From contig NZ_JBPOFB010000001.1 of assembly GCF_051251565.1 (NCBI RefSeq), positions 372,001 to 436,000 on the forward strand: a stretch of DNA of 64,000 nt, read 5' to 3'. Made by a program: the position numbers and the translations under genes. The notes below the pieces were generated by a model that searched no databases, was not told the origin of the DNA, and was given only the letters and a program-made list of their open reading frames with translations. How positions within the stretch are numbered: position 1 is the stretch's first letter; each line of letters begins with the position of its first letter. This document shows positions 9,179 to 17,107 of the stretch, one piece after another. The DNA comes from Marivita sp051251565 (GTDB lineage Bacteria; Pseudomonadota; Alphaproteobacteria; Rhodobacterales; Rhodobacteraceae).

Positions 9179-9654
9179 AACTCGCCCGTGCCATTCATTT
9201 CGACGAGAGTGACCAGCGTGTCTTTCATTCCCCGGCACGGACGGGCGAATGGTGCATCTCGGGTGGGTTCGAGTTTTCCAACTGGTCCGAGGCCGATCTG
9301 GAAGGCCGGGCGAAACAGGCGTTTTCCAACGGCTGGCTTGGGGCGGAAACCTTTGGTCGGGTCAGCTTTGTTGCCGTGACGCAGATCGAACTGTCCGAGC
9401 GCGAGGCGCTGGTGCAGGCGGTGGCCCAGCATTTCGTCGACCTGTATGGTGCGCCGAATGTCAACGCTGCCCGCCCCGTGGCCGAGGCCGAAATCACCCA
9501 TATGGCAGAGCTGTGTGACGACCATGCGCCCAACACCCTGCTCACCGTCGTGCGAGAGTTGACAGAGGCAGGAGTGCGCGAAACCTACCGCGTGATCGAG
9601 CCGCAGGAAGCCGATATGGCATTGCTCGCCGTGCATGGGTCGCTGGACGAATAG
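9175..9654 (+). CDS. DUF6505 family protein
   Basis: A 159-residue soluble protein of the type named DUF6505. It contains EWCISGGFEFSNW (about 23-35), FGRVSFVAVTQIE, and a central acidic helix AEAEITHMAELCDDH. No membrane segment or signal peptide is seen. It is the last gene of the polyferredoxin-DUF6494-Mrp-ligase-like operon and overlaps the previous gene by four bases. The function is unknown, and the assignment rests on remembered family motifs and context. Confidence 0.75.
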   Translation: MKLARAIHFDESDQRVFHSPARTGEWCISGGFEFSNWSEADLEGRAKQAFSNGWLGAETFGRVSFVAVTQIELSEREALVQAVAQHFVDLYGAPNVNAARPVAEAEITHMAELCDDHAPNTLLTVVRELTEAGVRETYRVIEPQEADMALLAVHGSLDE

Positions 9655-9684
9655 AGGGTTCCAGCGCATCGGCCTACGGCCTCG

Positions 9685-9696
9685 CCCGAGGATGAC
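9685..9696. repeat. Half copy of a palindromic GTCATCCTC/GAGGATGAC repeat
   Basis: The short convergent gap between DUF6505 and the DUF1194 gene holds CCCGAGGATGAC, identical to the right arm of the full palindrome at 62534-62562. It appears to be a fragment of a dispersed intergenic repeat. Confidence 0.45.
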
Positions 9697-9703
9697 GGTT
9701 CGG

Positions 9704-10408
9704 TCACTTTACCTCTGCCACATCCCGCACCGGCATCTCGCCCGAAATCTCAAGGATCAGTTTGCGTTTCACGGCCTCCGCGAAAGACGCGCGGTTCTCT
9801 GCTGTCACCACAAACGCCCCCACGCCACCGATGATCTGCGCCTCATATTGTGCCTCAAGCCCGCCTTGGGCGCGGCCCGGATCGTCGGGGCGCAGGATCG
9901 GCAGCGCATTGATTGTCACCCCTGCCGCGAGAACTGTCGCGCGGGCCTCGGCGATGGAGGGCCCGGAAAAATTGCCAACGGAATCGCCGGAAAAGTCGAT
10001 CACCCGCCGCCAGCCGTCGAAATCGTTGGTCTCCATCAGCCGCAACCCTTCGAGCAGCGCCGCGCCGATGGCATTGCGCCCATACGCCTGTCGCGGCTTG
10101 TTGAGCAGTTCGGCGGCAAACAGCACTGCACTGTCGGGTCCGTCGATCAGCGTCCAATCGGCCACCACGGCCTGATTGGCGGCCCATTCCACATAGGTCA
10201 CAACAATCGAGCCATAGGCGGTGTTCGCAATCGCGGCCAACACCTCGGGGTCAGTGATCGCCTGCGCATAGCCTTCCCGCTGGAAATCAATTTCGCTCTG
10301 GTCGATCGAGCCAGAGGCGTCAGCCAGCAGCACCAGTTCAAGATCGGTGTCCTGCGCAAAGGCAGGGCCCGCAAGGCTCAGCAGCAAAAACACGATCAGA
10401 TGACGCAT
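9704..10408 (-). CDS. DUF1194 domain-containing exported protein (von Willebrand A-like)
   Basis: A 234-residue protein. The signal peptide MRHLIVFLLLSLAGPAFA is cleaved before QDTDLELV. The mature part begins with a von Willebrand A-like metal-site motif, LLADASGSID, which is the core of DUF1194. ATG at 10408 is chosen because it starts the signal peptide. It is a single gene, convergent with DUF6505 and divergent from the cytochrome c gene. The function is unknown; exported vWA proteins commonly mediate protein contacts. Confidence 0.88.
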   Translation of the reverse strand: MRHLIVFLLLSLAGPAFAQDTDLELVLLADASGSIDQSEIDFQREGYAQAITDPEVLAAIANTAYGSIVVTYVEWAANQAVVADWTLIDGPDSAVLFAAELLNKPRQAYGRNAIGAALLEGLRLMETNDFDGWRRVIDFSGDSVGNFSGPSIAEARATVLAAGVTINALPILRPDDPGRAQGGLEAQYEAQIIGGVGAFVVTAENRASFAEAVKRKLILEISGEMPVRDVAEVK

Positions 10409-10543
10409 GGCACTATCCCTATACCGCATGAGCCTAGACTAGGGCGACAGGCCCGGTTCGCCAACAGGATTGATCGGGATCAACGCGCCCGAAGTGAGGA
10501 ACTGGCATACGTGCTTCATCTTTAGCCAGCCGGAGGGTTCCCC

Positions 10544-10951
10544 ATGCGTCACATTACTGCTTGCCTTGTGCTTTTTGGACTGACTGTCACACCCGTGATG
10601 GCGCAGGACGTGGATCAGGGGCATGCCCTGTTCCAGACCCATTGCGCGACTTGCCACGGCGCGGATGCCAAAGGGCAGGGCCCGCTTGCCAGCGCGCTTG
10701 TGCTGCAACCTGTGGATCTGACCACGCTGGCGGCAGTGCACGGCGGGGCGTTCCCGCTGGAAACTGTGCTCAAACGCATCGACGGGACCGACCCGCTGGT
10801 CAGCCACGGATCGCCCATGCCGGTGTACGGCCCCTATTTCGAAGGGGTTGCCAATACGGCAATGAAACTGCCGAACGGACAACCGATGCTGGTGTCAGAA
10901 CCGATTGCCGATCTGGTGGGCTATCTGATGTCGTTGCAAATCACCCAGTAA
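10544..10951 (+). CDS. Small periplasmic c-type cytochrome
   Basis: A 135-residue protein with a signal peptide (MRHITACLVLFGLTVTPVMA), then one haem c site CATCH in HALFQTHCATCHGADAKGQG. Met residues in the C-terminal half could give the sixth ligand. It is a monohaem electron carrier in the periplasm. It is transcribed alone, divergent from the DUF1194 gene, and ends a few bases from pepT, which is convergent. The redox partner is not evident from context. Confidence 0.9.
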   Translation: MRHITACLVLFGLTVTPVMAQDVDQGHALFQTHCATCHGADAKGQGPLASALVLQPVDLTTLAAVHGGAFPLETVLKRIDGTDPLVSHGSPMPVYGPYFEGVANTAMKLPNGQPMLVSEPIADLVGYLMSLQITQ

Positions 10952-10959
10952 GCCGGGCC

Positions 10960-12198
10960 TTAGTCCTGCTGTGCCGCGCGTTCGGCGATCCGCAGGCAGA
11001 GGTCGGTCGCTTTGGCCATGTCCTGTACCGACACCCATTCCAAGGGGCCGTGGATGTTCTGCATGCCGGTGAACAGGTTGGGGCAGGGCACGCCCATTTC
11101 CGTCAGACGCGACCCGTCGGTGCCGCCGCGGATCGGAACCGACAGTTCCGCAATTCCCAGATCGGCCAGCGCGTCGCGGGCAAGGGTGACCGGTGTCATG
11201 TCGGTTTCCAGCCAGTAGCGCATGTTGCGGTATTGCGGCGTGATTGTGCAGGTGATCCGGGCGCGGGGTTCGGTTGCTGCGATGGTGTCGCAGACCTGAC
11301 GCAGCAACGTGCCTTTCGCCTCCAGCCCGTCGCGTTCGAAATCCCGCAGGATAAAGCGCAGCACCATTTTATCCGCACTGCCTTGGATGTCGACCGCGTG
11401 GATAAAGCCCTCGTCCCCATCGGTGGTTTCGGGTGTCAATGTGACCTGCGGCAGGGTGTCGATGATCTTGGAGGCCAGATGTATGGCGTTCACAAGCTTG
11501 CCCTTTGCGGCACCGGGATGGATCGACACGCCTGTGACAGTGACCACGGCAAAATCGGCCGAAAAGGTCTCATAGGTGATTTCGCCCAACGCCCCGCCAT
11601 CAAACGTATAGGCAAAGTCCGCCCCCAGATTGGCGGGCAATCGGTCGTCCACCCCGCGCCCGATCTCTTCATCGGGGGTAAAGGCGATGCGGATGGTTGG
11701 ATGCGGAATGTCCGGGTTGCCCAGAAGGTGCTGCGCTGCCGCCATGATGATCGCCATCCCCGCCTTGTCATCCGCGCCCAGCAGGGTAAGACCCGACGCG
11801 GTGACAATGTCATCCCCAACTTTCTCGGCCAGATAGGGAAAATCCTCTGGTGACAGCACCAGCGCAGGATCGTCGGGATAGGTTATCGCGCCGCCGTTAT
11901 AGCCCTCGATCACACGCGGCTTGACGCCAGTGGCGTTGAATTGCGGGGCTGTATCAACATGCGCCAGAAACCCGATGGTGGGACCGGGGGCGGTGCCAGG
12001 TATCGTGGCAAGAACCGCGCCATAGTCGGTTTTGGTCACATCCGCCGCACCGATCTGGATCAGCTCTGTCACCATCAGGTCAAGCAGCGCATGCTGACAG
12101 CTGGTGGACGGGGCAGAGGCGCTGTCCATGTCCGATTGGGTGTCGATTGCGCAGTAGCGGACAAGACGGGATTTCAGGTCTTCGTGGAACGGACTCAT
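10960..12198 (-). CDS. pepT: Peptidase T (tripeptide aminopeptidase)
   Basis: A 412-residue M20-family zinc aminopeptidase that removes the N-terminal residue of tripeptides in the cytoplasm. The length matches the family. The metal-site motifs are present: GFLAHVDTAP, then LLGADDKAGMA, then AFTPDEEIGRG, and a C-terminal FTGMQNIHGPLEW. The ATG at 12198 has a strong AGGAGG site directly upstream; the open frame continues further but without support. The upstream VOC gene lies about 50 bases away on the same strand. Confidence 0.95.
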   Translation of the reverse strand: MSPFHEDLKSRLVRYCAIDTQSDMDSASAPSTSCQHALLDLMVTELIQIGAADVTKTDYGAVLATIPGTAPGPTIGFLAHVDTAPQFNATGVKPRVIEGYNGGAITYPDDPALVLSPEDFPYLAEKVGDDIVTASGLTLLGADDKAGMAIIMAAAQHLLGNPDIPHPTIRIAFTPDEEIGRGVDDRLPANLGADFAYTFDGGALGEITYETFSADFAVVTVTGVSIHPGAAKGKLVNAIHLASKIIDTLPQVTLTPETTDGDEGFIHAVDIQGSADKMVLRFILRDFERDGLEAKGTLLRQVCDTIAATEPRARITCTITPQYRNMRYWLETDMTPVTLARDALADLGIAELSVPIRGGTDGSRLTEMGVPCPNLFTGMQNIHGPLEWVSVQDMAKATDLCLRIAERAAQQD

Positions 12199-12248
12199 GG
12201 GGCCTCCTGTGATCGGTGCCGCCAAGGGGCCGGAGCGCCGACCGGGAG

Positions 12249-12689
12249 TCAAGGCACTGTGTCAGCGCGGATCTGCCCGTCGCGTCTCGGATCGTCAGGA
12301 TGGCATGAGAACAGCGCGATCTTGTTGCCTTGCGGGTCGCGCAAATAGCCAACGTAGAAATCCGCGCCATATGCGTCGCGGAATCCCGGTGGCCCGTCAT
12401 CCTGACCGCCAGCGGCAAGGGCCGCAGCATGAAGCGCACGGACCTGTTGTTGATTTTGTGCCTGAAACGCGGTCATGCACCCGTTTCCAGCCGATGCAGG
12501 CTGTCCGTTGAAAGGTGGTTTGACATAGTAGTCGGGGAACATCGCAGGCTGGCCCGGTTGCACGGGATGCACATAGCTGAGACCCTCTGGCCCGTCCTCG
12601 ACCCCATAGCCAAGGGCTGGCAAAAACGCTGCGTAAAACCGCTTGGCCGCCTCGATATCATCGGCCCCTACGGTGACATAACCGATCAT
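12249..12689 (-). CDS. VOC (glyoxalase/dioxygenase superfamily) protein
   Basis: A 146-residue protein with the vicinal oxygen chelate fold. The N-terminal MIGYVTVGADDIEAAKRFYAAFL and the C-terminal YVGYLRDPQGNKIALF strands are diagnostic. The usual metal-binding His is partly replaced (YVTVG at the first position), so metal binding and substrate are uncertain. It lies upstream of pepT on the same strand. Confidence 0.85.
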   Translation of the reverse strand: MIGYVTVGADDIEAAKRFYAAFLPALGYGVEDGPEGLSYVHPVQPGQPAMFPDYYVKPPFNGQPASAGNGCMTAFQAQNQQQVRALHAAALAAGGQDDGPPGFRDAYGADFYVGYLRDPQGNKIALFSCHPDDPRRDGQIRADTVP

Positions 12690-13077
12690 GATGCGGGTTC
12701 CCTGCGAAAAGACCAGCCAACACGGCGGACATTGCAGGCCAAGGCTAGGTCAACAGGCCGTCTGGCTCAAGACACAGGTTTGCAGGCCGATCTTTGGTCA
12801 ACACGGTGGGTTCCAATAACCCTCGTTTGTTGCGCGTAGGAAAAACTCCGTGGTCAATGTTGCCACAAACCCCATTCAAAACTCAAATGGGTGTTGAACG
12901 TTTTTGTGGCTACCATGGCAGAAGACAATAGTGGTCTTGCAGGAATGCGGCAAAGCGGCCTCAACCCGACCTTCGCCGGGCTTGCACGGACGCCGCAACA
13001 CGGCCACTTTTGTATCTGCTTTCTAAAAACCCCCAAACAGAGTAGGCATCCCAATCTTTCAGGGTGCGGGGCACATC
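12690..13077. other. 388-base intergenic region, no convincing gene
   Basis: This gap lies between the divergent VOC gene and yaeQ. Two short open frames occur (about 70 residues rightward at 12891, about 66 leftward ending at 12854), but neither has a ribosome site or a recognisable domain, and they overlap on opposite strands. A compact block at about 12940-13020 contains GCGGCAAAGCGG and a later GGACGCCGCAACACGG and reads like a worn dispersed repeat rather than a gene. The yaeQ promoter should lie here. Confidence 0.5.
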
Positions 13078-13623
13078 ATGGCGCAAAATGCCACTATTTA
13101 TAAAGTTGAACTCACAGTCTCGGACATGGACCGGCACTATTACGAAACCCACAAACTGACCGTGGCCAAGCACCCGTCCGAAACAGATGAGCGACTGATG
13201 GTGCGCCTTGTTGCCTTTGCGCTGAACGCCCACGAGCATCTGGAAATGACCAAGGGTCTGTCCACCGATGATGAACCCGACATCTGGCAGAAAAGCCTGA
13301 GCGGAGAGCTTGATGTCTGGGTGGCGCTCGGCCTGCCCAGCGAAAAGGTCGTACGCCAATCCTCTAGCAAAGCAGGCAAGGTGGTGATCTATGCCTATGG
13401 CGGCCGCACGGCCGAGATGTGGTGGGACAAGATCAAGAACAGCACCACGCGCTTTGACAATCTTCAGGTGATCAACCTGTCCGAAGCCGACACTGGCGCG
13501 CTGGCAAAGCTGGCCAGCCGCGCGATGAAATTGCAGGTCAATATCCAGGAAGGCGATGTCATGGTCAGCGTCGATGACAGCGTTGTCTACGTGACGCCCG
13601 AGATTTGGAAAACGGTTGCGTAA
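13078..13623 (+). CDS. yaeQ: YaeQ family protein
   Basis: A 181-residue protein of the YaeQ family, which has a PD-(D/E)XK nuclease-like fold without proven activity. Recognisable stretches are ATIYKVELTVSDMDRHYY at the start, ETDERLMVRLVAFALNA, and LPSEKVVRQSS with YGGRTAEMWW. The length equals the family norm. It stands alone and is followed by a strong terminator. Confidence 0.92.
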   Translation: MAQNATIYKVELTVSDMDRHYYETHKLTVAKHPSETDERLMVRLVAFALNAHEHLEMTKGLSTDDEPDIWQKSLSGELDVWVALGLPSEKVVRQSSSKAGKVVIYAYGGRTAEMWWDKIKNSTTRFDNLQVINLSEADTGALAKLASRAMKLQVNIQEGDVMVSVDDSVVYVTPEIWKTVA

Positions 13624-13689
13624 GGGATTACCTTTATCGCGTGTGCAGGCACGTCGGCCCCAGCTGGGCTCACCCACCGACCAAATAGA

Positions 13690-13726
13690 AAAGCGCCCGA
13701 AGATGTTTCCGGGCGCTTTCTTTTTT
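13690..13726 (+). terminator. Rho-independent terminator after yaeQ
   Basis: A perfect 10-bp stem, AAAGCGCCCG (13690-13699) with CGGGCGCTTT (13710-13719), encloses a 10-base loop and is followed by a T-run at 13721-13726. It lies between yaeQ and the convergent bmp gene and mainly serves yaeQ. The T-run is weaker in the other direction. Confidence 0.9.
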
Positions 13727-13779
13727 CCACAACCCCGTCAGGGAAGAGCTATCGCCAAGCGGCGGTCAACAACGCCCGA

Positions 13780-14880
13780 TCAGTTCGGGATATCGCCGGT
13801 GATGCCTTCGATATAGAAGCCCATGCTCAAAAGCTCGCCGTCTTCCGCAACCTGACCTTCGGCCAGCCACGCAGAGCCGTCCTGCTTGTTCATCGGGCCT
13901 GTGAACGGGTGATATGTGCCCGCTGTGATCGCGTCGATCATGCCTTGTGCCTCGGCTTGAACATCCGCGGGGATCGCATCGTTCATCGCACCGATCACGA
14001 CTTCGCCCTCGGGCATGCCAGCCCAGCTGTCAATCTGCTCATAGGTGCCATCCATCAACGCGCCGACGCGCTTGACGTAATACGGCGCCCAATCGTCGAT
14101 GATCGACGCGATGCGTGCGCCCGGTGTGCCGTCGTCATTGGTGGTGAAAGCCGCCATGTCAGACGCCTGGCCAAAGCCCCATGCGCTGCCGCCTTCCTTG
14201 GCGATTTCCGCCAGCGGAGCGGTGGAGTCGGTGTGCGCCGTGATCACGTCAACGCCTTGATCCAGCATCGCACGCGCCGCGTCGGCCTCTTTGGCAGGGT
14301 CAAACCACGTGTAGGCCCACGTCACCACAAGTTCCACATCCGGGTTCGCCAGCTTGGCATGGTGGTAATAGCTGTTGATGCCCATGATCACTTCGGGGAT
14401 CGGAAAAGACGCGATATAGCCAATTTTGTTCGTCTGGGTCATCTTGCCCGCGATGTGGCCCACTACGGCACGGCCTTCGTAAAAGCGCCCATTGTAAGTG
14501 GACACGTTCGGATGCTCGCGCTTGTAGCCGGTGGAATGCTCAAACTTCACATCCGGGAACTTGGATGCAACCGCGTTGGTCGCGTCCATGTAGCCAAAGG
14601 AGGTGGTGAAGATGATGTCACAGCCGGAAATCGCCATCTGCGTGATCACGCGCTCTGCGTCGGCACCCTCGGGCACGCTTTCCTGCCAGCGGATGTTCAC
14701 GGCATCGCCATATGCTTCTTTCACTGCCAGCGCGCCCTGATGGTGCTGAAAGGTCCAGCCGCCATCGCCGATGGGGCCGACATAGACAAAGCACGCCTCG
14801 GTCGCATCTTGGGCCATCGCTGGGGCGGCCCCCAAAGTCAGCGCTGCGGCAGCAGTTGCAAGCAAAGTTCTACGGATCAT
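13780..14880 (-). CDS. BMP-family nucleoside ABC transporter substrate-binding protein
   Basis: A 366-residue periplasmic binding protein of the basic-membrane-protein (PnrA/BMP) family, which binds purine nucleosides. The signal peptide MIRRTLLATAAAALTLGAAPAMA is followed by VYVGPIGDGGWTFQHHQG, typical of the family. There is no lipobox, so it should be soluble in the periplasm. It is the last gene of the leftward chain xdhA-xdhB-xdhC-ATPase-permease-permease-bmp. The linkage to xanthine dehydrogenase supports a purine or nucleoside ligand. Confidence 0.93.
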   Translation of the reverse strand: MIRRTLLATAAAALTLGAAPAMAQDATEACFVYVGPIGDGGWTFQHHQGALAVKEAYGDAVNIRWQESVPEGADAERVITQMAISGCDIIFTTSFGYMDATNAVASKFPDVKFEHSTGYKREHPNVSTYNGRFYEGRAVVGHIAGKMTQTNKIGYIASFPIPEVIMGINSYYHHAKLANPDVELVVTWAYTWFDPAKEADAARAMLDQGVDVITAHTDSTAPLAEIAKEGGSAWGFGQASDMAAFTTNDDGTPGARIASIIDDWAPYYVKRVGALMDGTYEQIDSWAGMPEGEVVIGAMNDAIPADVQAEAQGMIDAITAGTYHPFTGPMNKQDGSAWLAEGQVAEDGELLSMGFYIEGITGDIPN

Positions 14881-14940
14881 GTATGGTCTCCCGGTTGTGG
14901 GGCGGCAGATGCCCCGTTTGATGTGGTGCGCCCGCCTATA

Positions 14941-15873
14941 TCAGCGGGTCGCGTGGAAAGTCTGTCCAAGGTTGGCCGGCGCATTATGGCTGCCTTTCCG
15001 TCGATTGGACGAGATCAAAACAAGCACAAGGATCGTTATCAGATACGGCGACATCGACAAGTACTGTACGCCCCATGTCATTCCAGCGGCTTGCAAATTT
15101 AGCTGCAATACGGTGATCCCGCCAAAAAGATAGGCTCCGACCAAAACGCGCCCTGCGCGCCAGCTGGCAAAGACCACGATGGCCAGCGCAATCCAGCCGG
15201 CGCCTGCCGTCATGCCTTCGGTCCATTGCGGCACACGCACAAGGCTCAGATAGGCCCCGCCGAGTCCTGCACAGGCCCCACCGAACATGATGGCAAGCAG
15301 CCGCACGCGGATCACCTTGTAGCCAAGCGCATGGGCACTGTCATGGCTTTCGCCCACCGCGCGCAGGATCAGCCCGGCGCGGGTGTATTTCGAAACCGCC
15401 CAGACCGCGACGACGATGCACAGGCTCGCATAGACCATGATATCGTGCGAAAACAGCATCCGCCCCACGACAGGCAGGTCGCTCAGAAGCGGGATGTCCA
15501 GCTTGGGGAGGGTTGCCGTTTTCATGCCCTCATAGGGTTTGCCCAAAAGCGACGACAGCCCGAGACCCACCAGCGTAAGCCCAAGCCCGGTGGCCACCTG
15601 ATTGGACAGAAATACCTGCGTCAGCACTCCGAATGTCAGCGACAATGCCGCCCCTGCGATGGCCGCCACAGCAAATCCCAGCAAGGGGGATCCGGTGTTG
15701 ATGGCGACGATAAATCCAATCACCGCGCCGGTGATCATCATGCCTTCGACACCAAGGTTCAGGACGCCGGATTTCTCGACCACCATTTCGCCAATCGCGG
15801 CCAACAGAATGGGCGTTGCCGAGATTATGATCGACGCGACCAGCAGGACTGGGTTGATATTACTCAGGTCCAT
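14941..15873 (-). CDS. Nucleoside-type ABC transporter permease, second subunit
   Basis: About 310 residues, strongly hydrophobic with eight or more predicted membrane segments. It belongs to the branched-chain/nucleoside permease family: GEMVVEKSGVLNLGVEGMM near the N-terminus and the EAA-like loop GESHDSAHALGYKVIRVR. ATG at 15873 is used because it overlaps the previous permease stop as TGATG; the frame is open further upstream but lies inside that gene. It pairs with the 15873-16958 permease to form the channel of the BMP importer. Confidence 0.93.
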   Translation of the reverse strand: MDLSNINPVLLVASIIISATPILLAAIGEMVVEKSGVLNLGVEGMMITGAVIGFIVAINTGSPLLGFAVAAIAGAALSLTFGVLTQVFLSNQVATGLGLTLVGLGLSSLLGKPYEGMKTATLPKLDIPLLSDLPVVGRMLFSHDIMVYASLCIVVAVWAVSKYTRAGLILRAVGESHDSAHALGYKVIRVRLLAIMFGGACAGLGGAYLSLVRVPQWTEGMTAGAGWIALAIVVFASWRAGRVLVGAYLFGGITVLQLNLQAAGMTWGVQYLSMSPYLITILVLVLISSNRRKGSHNAPANLGQTFHATR

Positions 15874-16958
15874 CACGCCACCTCGCTTGTGCCAAACCGC
15901 ACCCGGTAATTGGTCAAAACGTCCACACCCAAAAGGAAGAACAACAACATCCCCTGAAACAGCTGGATCGACGCGCCGGGCACGCCCAGCATCAGCTGCG
16001 CCAACTCGCCGCCGATATAGGTCAGCGCCATCAACAGCCCGGCCAACAGAATGCCCACTGGATGCAAGCGGCCAAGGAAGGCCACGATGATCGCGGTAAA
16101 TCCGTAACCCGATCCAAAATCGATGGTGATCTGGCCCGCAGGTCCGGACACCTCGAAAAGCCCGGCCAGCCCGGCCAATGCCCCCGCCAGCCCAAGGCAG
16201 AACAGGATGGTCCGCGCCGGCGACACGCCGGCGAATTTGGCGGCGCGCGGGGCTTCTCCCGTGAGGCGAATGTTGAAGCCCTGAATGTGCCGCGTCAGCA
16301 ACACGTAGGCAAAGATCACCGCGATGAATGCGGTCAACACACCCAGATGCATGCCCGAGCCGGGGATCAGCTCCAGGTTCTGCGAGGACGACCATTGCGC
16401 AAGGTTGCGTGAGCCCGGAAAGCCCATGCCTTCGGGGTTGCGCAACAGGCCCGACGACACGGATGCGAGCAGGTTTTCTGCCACATAAACCAGCATCAGG
16501 GACACGAGGATTTCATTGGTGCCGAATTTCACCTTGAGCAGAGCCGGGATCATCGCCCAGGCCCAGCCGCCCAACGCGCCCGCCACGATCATCAAAGGCA
16601 GGATCAGCGCCGACTCCATCGGATAAAGCGCAAGACCCGCGCCCGCGCCACAGATCGCGCCCATGATGTATTGCCCTTCGGCACCGATATTCCAGATACC
16701 CGCGCGGAATCCGATTGACAGACCAATGGCAATCAGGATCAGCGGACCAGCCTTGACCAGCAATTGAGGCCGCGAAAACGCGGCAAATTGCGGGTGAAAC
16801 AGCGGATCCCAGAAAATCGTGCGGATCGCCTCGAACGGGGAGGTGCCGATCAGGCTGAACATGATCCCGCCAAAGATCATGGTCAGAACCACGGCCAAGA
16901 TCGGGGTTGCCACAGTCCATGCCTTGGACGGCTGCGGGCGCTTTTCAAGCCGGATCAT
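15873..16958 (-). CDS. Nucleoside-type ABC transporter permease, first subunit
   Basis: A 361-residue inner-membrane permease of the YufP type. The N-terminal membrane segment ILAVVLTMIFGGIMFSLIG is followed by AIGLSIGFRAGIWNIGAEGQYIMG and the cytoplasmic loop LTGEAPRAAKFAGVSPAR, which contacts the ATPase. It ends at the start codon of the second permease. About 150 bases with a long inverted repeat separate it from the upstream ATPase gene. Confidence 0.93.
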   Translation of the reverse strand: MIRLEKRPQPSKAWTVATPILAVVLTMIFGGIMFSLIGTSPFEAIRTIFWDPLFHPQFAAFSRPQLLVKAGPLILIAIGLSIGFRAGIWNIGAEGQYIMGAICGAGAGLALYPMESALILPLMIVAGALGGWAWAMIPALLKVKFGTNEILVSLMLVYVAENLLASVSSGLLRNPEGMGFPGSRNLAQWSSSQNLELIPGSGMHLGVLTAFIAVIFAYVLLTRHIQGFNIRLTGEAPRAAKFAGVSPARTILFCLGLAGALAGLAGLFEVSGPAGQITIDFGSGYGFTAIIVAFLGRLHPVGILLAGLLMALTYIGGELAQLMLGVPGASIQLFQGMLLFFLLGVDVLTNYRVRFGTSEVA

Positions 16959-16996
16959 ACACTGCCCTCCGGCTGCTCAGGGGCCATGCGACAGAA

Positions 16997-17068
16997 TTTG
17001 CATATTTGGAAAAAGAAGAAGACAGGACAGAGTAACCTGCTGGCTTCTTCTTTTCATAAATATGCAAA
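16997..17068. repeat. 25-bp inverted repeat between ATPase and permease genes
   Basis: The left arm 16997-17021 (TTTGCATATTT, then AAAAGAAGAAG) and right arm 17044-17068 are inverted copies differing at about three positions, around a 22-base spacer. Each arm has the ATATTT...GAAGAAG tail also seen at 40110-40130, 45505-45525 and 50063-50084. Transcribed, it would fold into a long hairpin within the operon and could attenuate or process the mRNA (inference). Confidence 0.8.
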
Positions 17069-17107
17069 AGCACGGATTCCCCTTTTTGCTGAGTGTCGGC
17101 AAAGGTG

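Noticed and set aside
12891..13103. 70-codon rightward frame upstream of yaeQ
   Set aside because: No ribosome site, overlaps the yaeQ start, and no recognisable sequence; the opposite strand has an equally poor frame.
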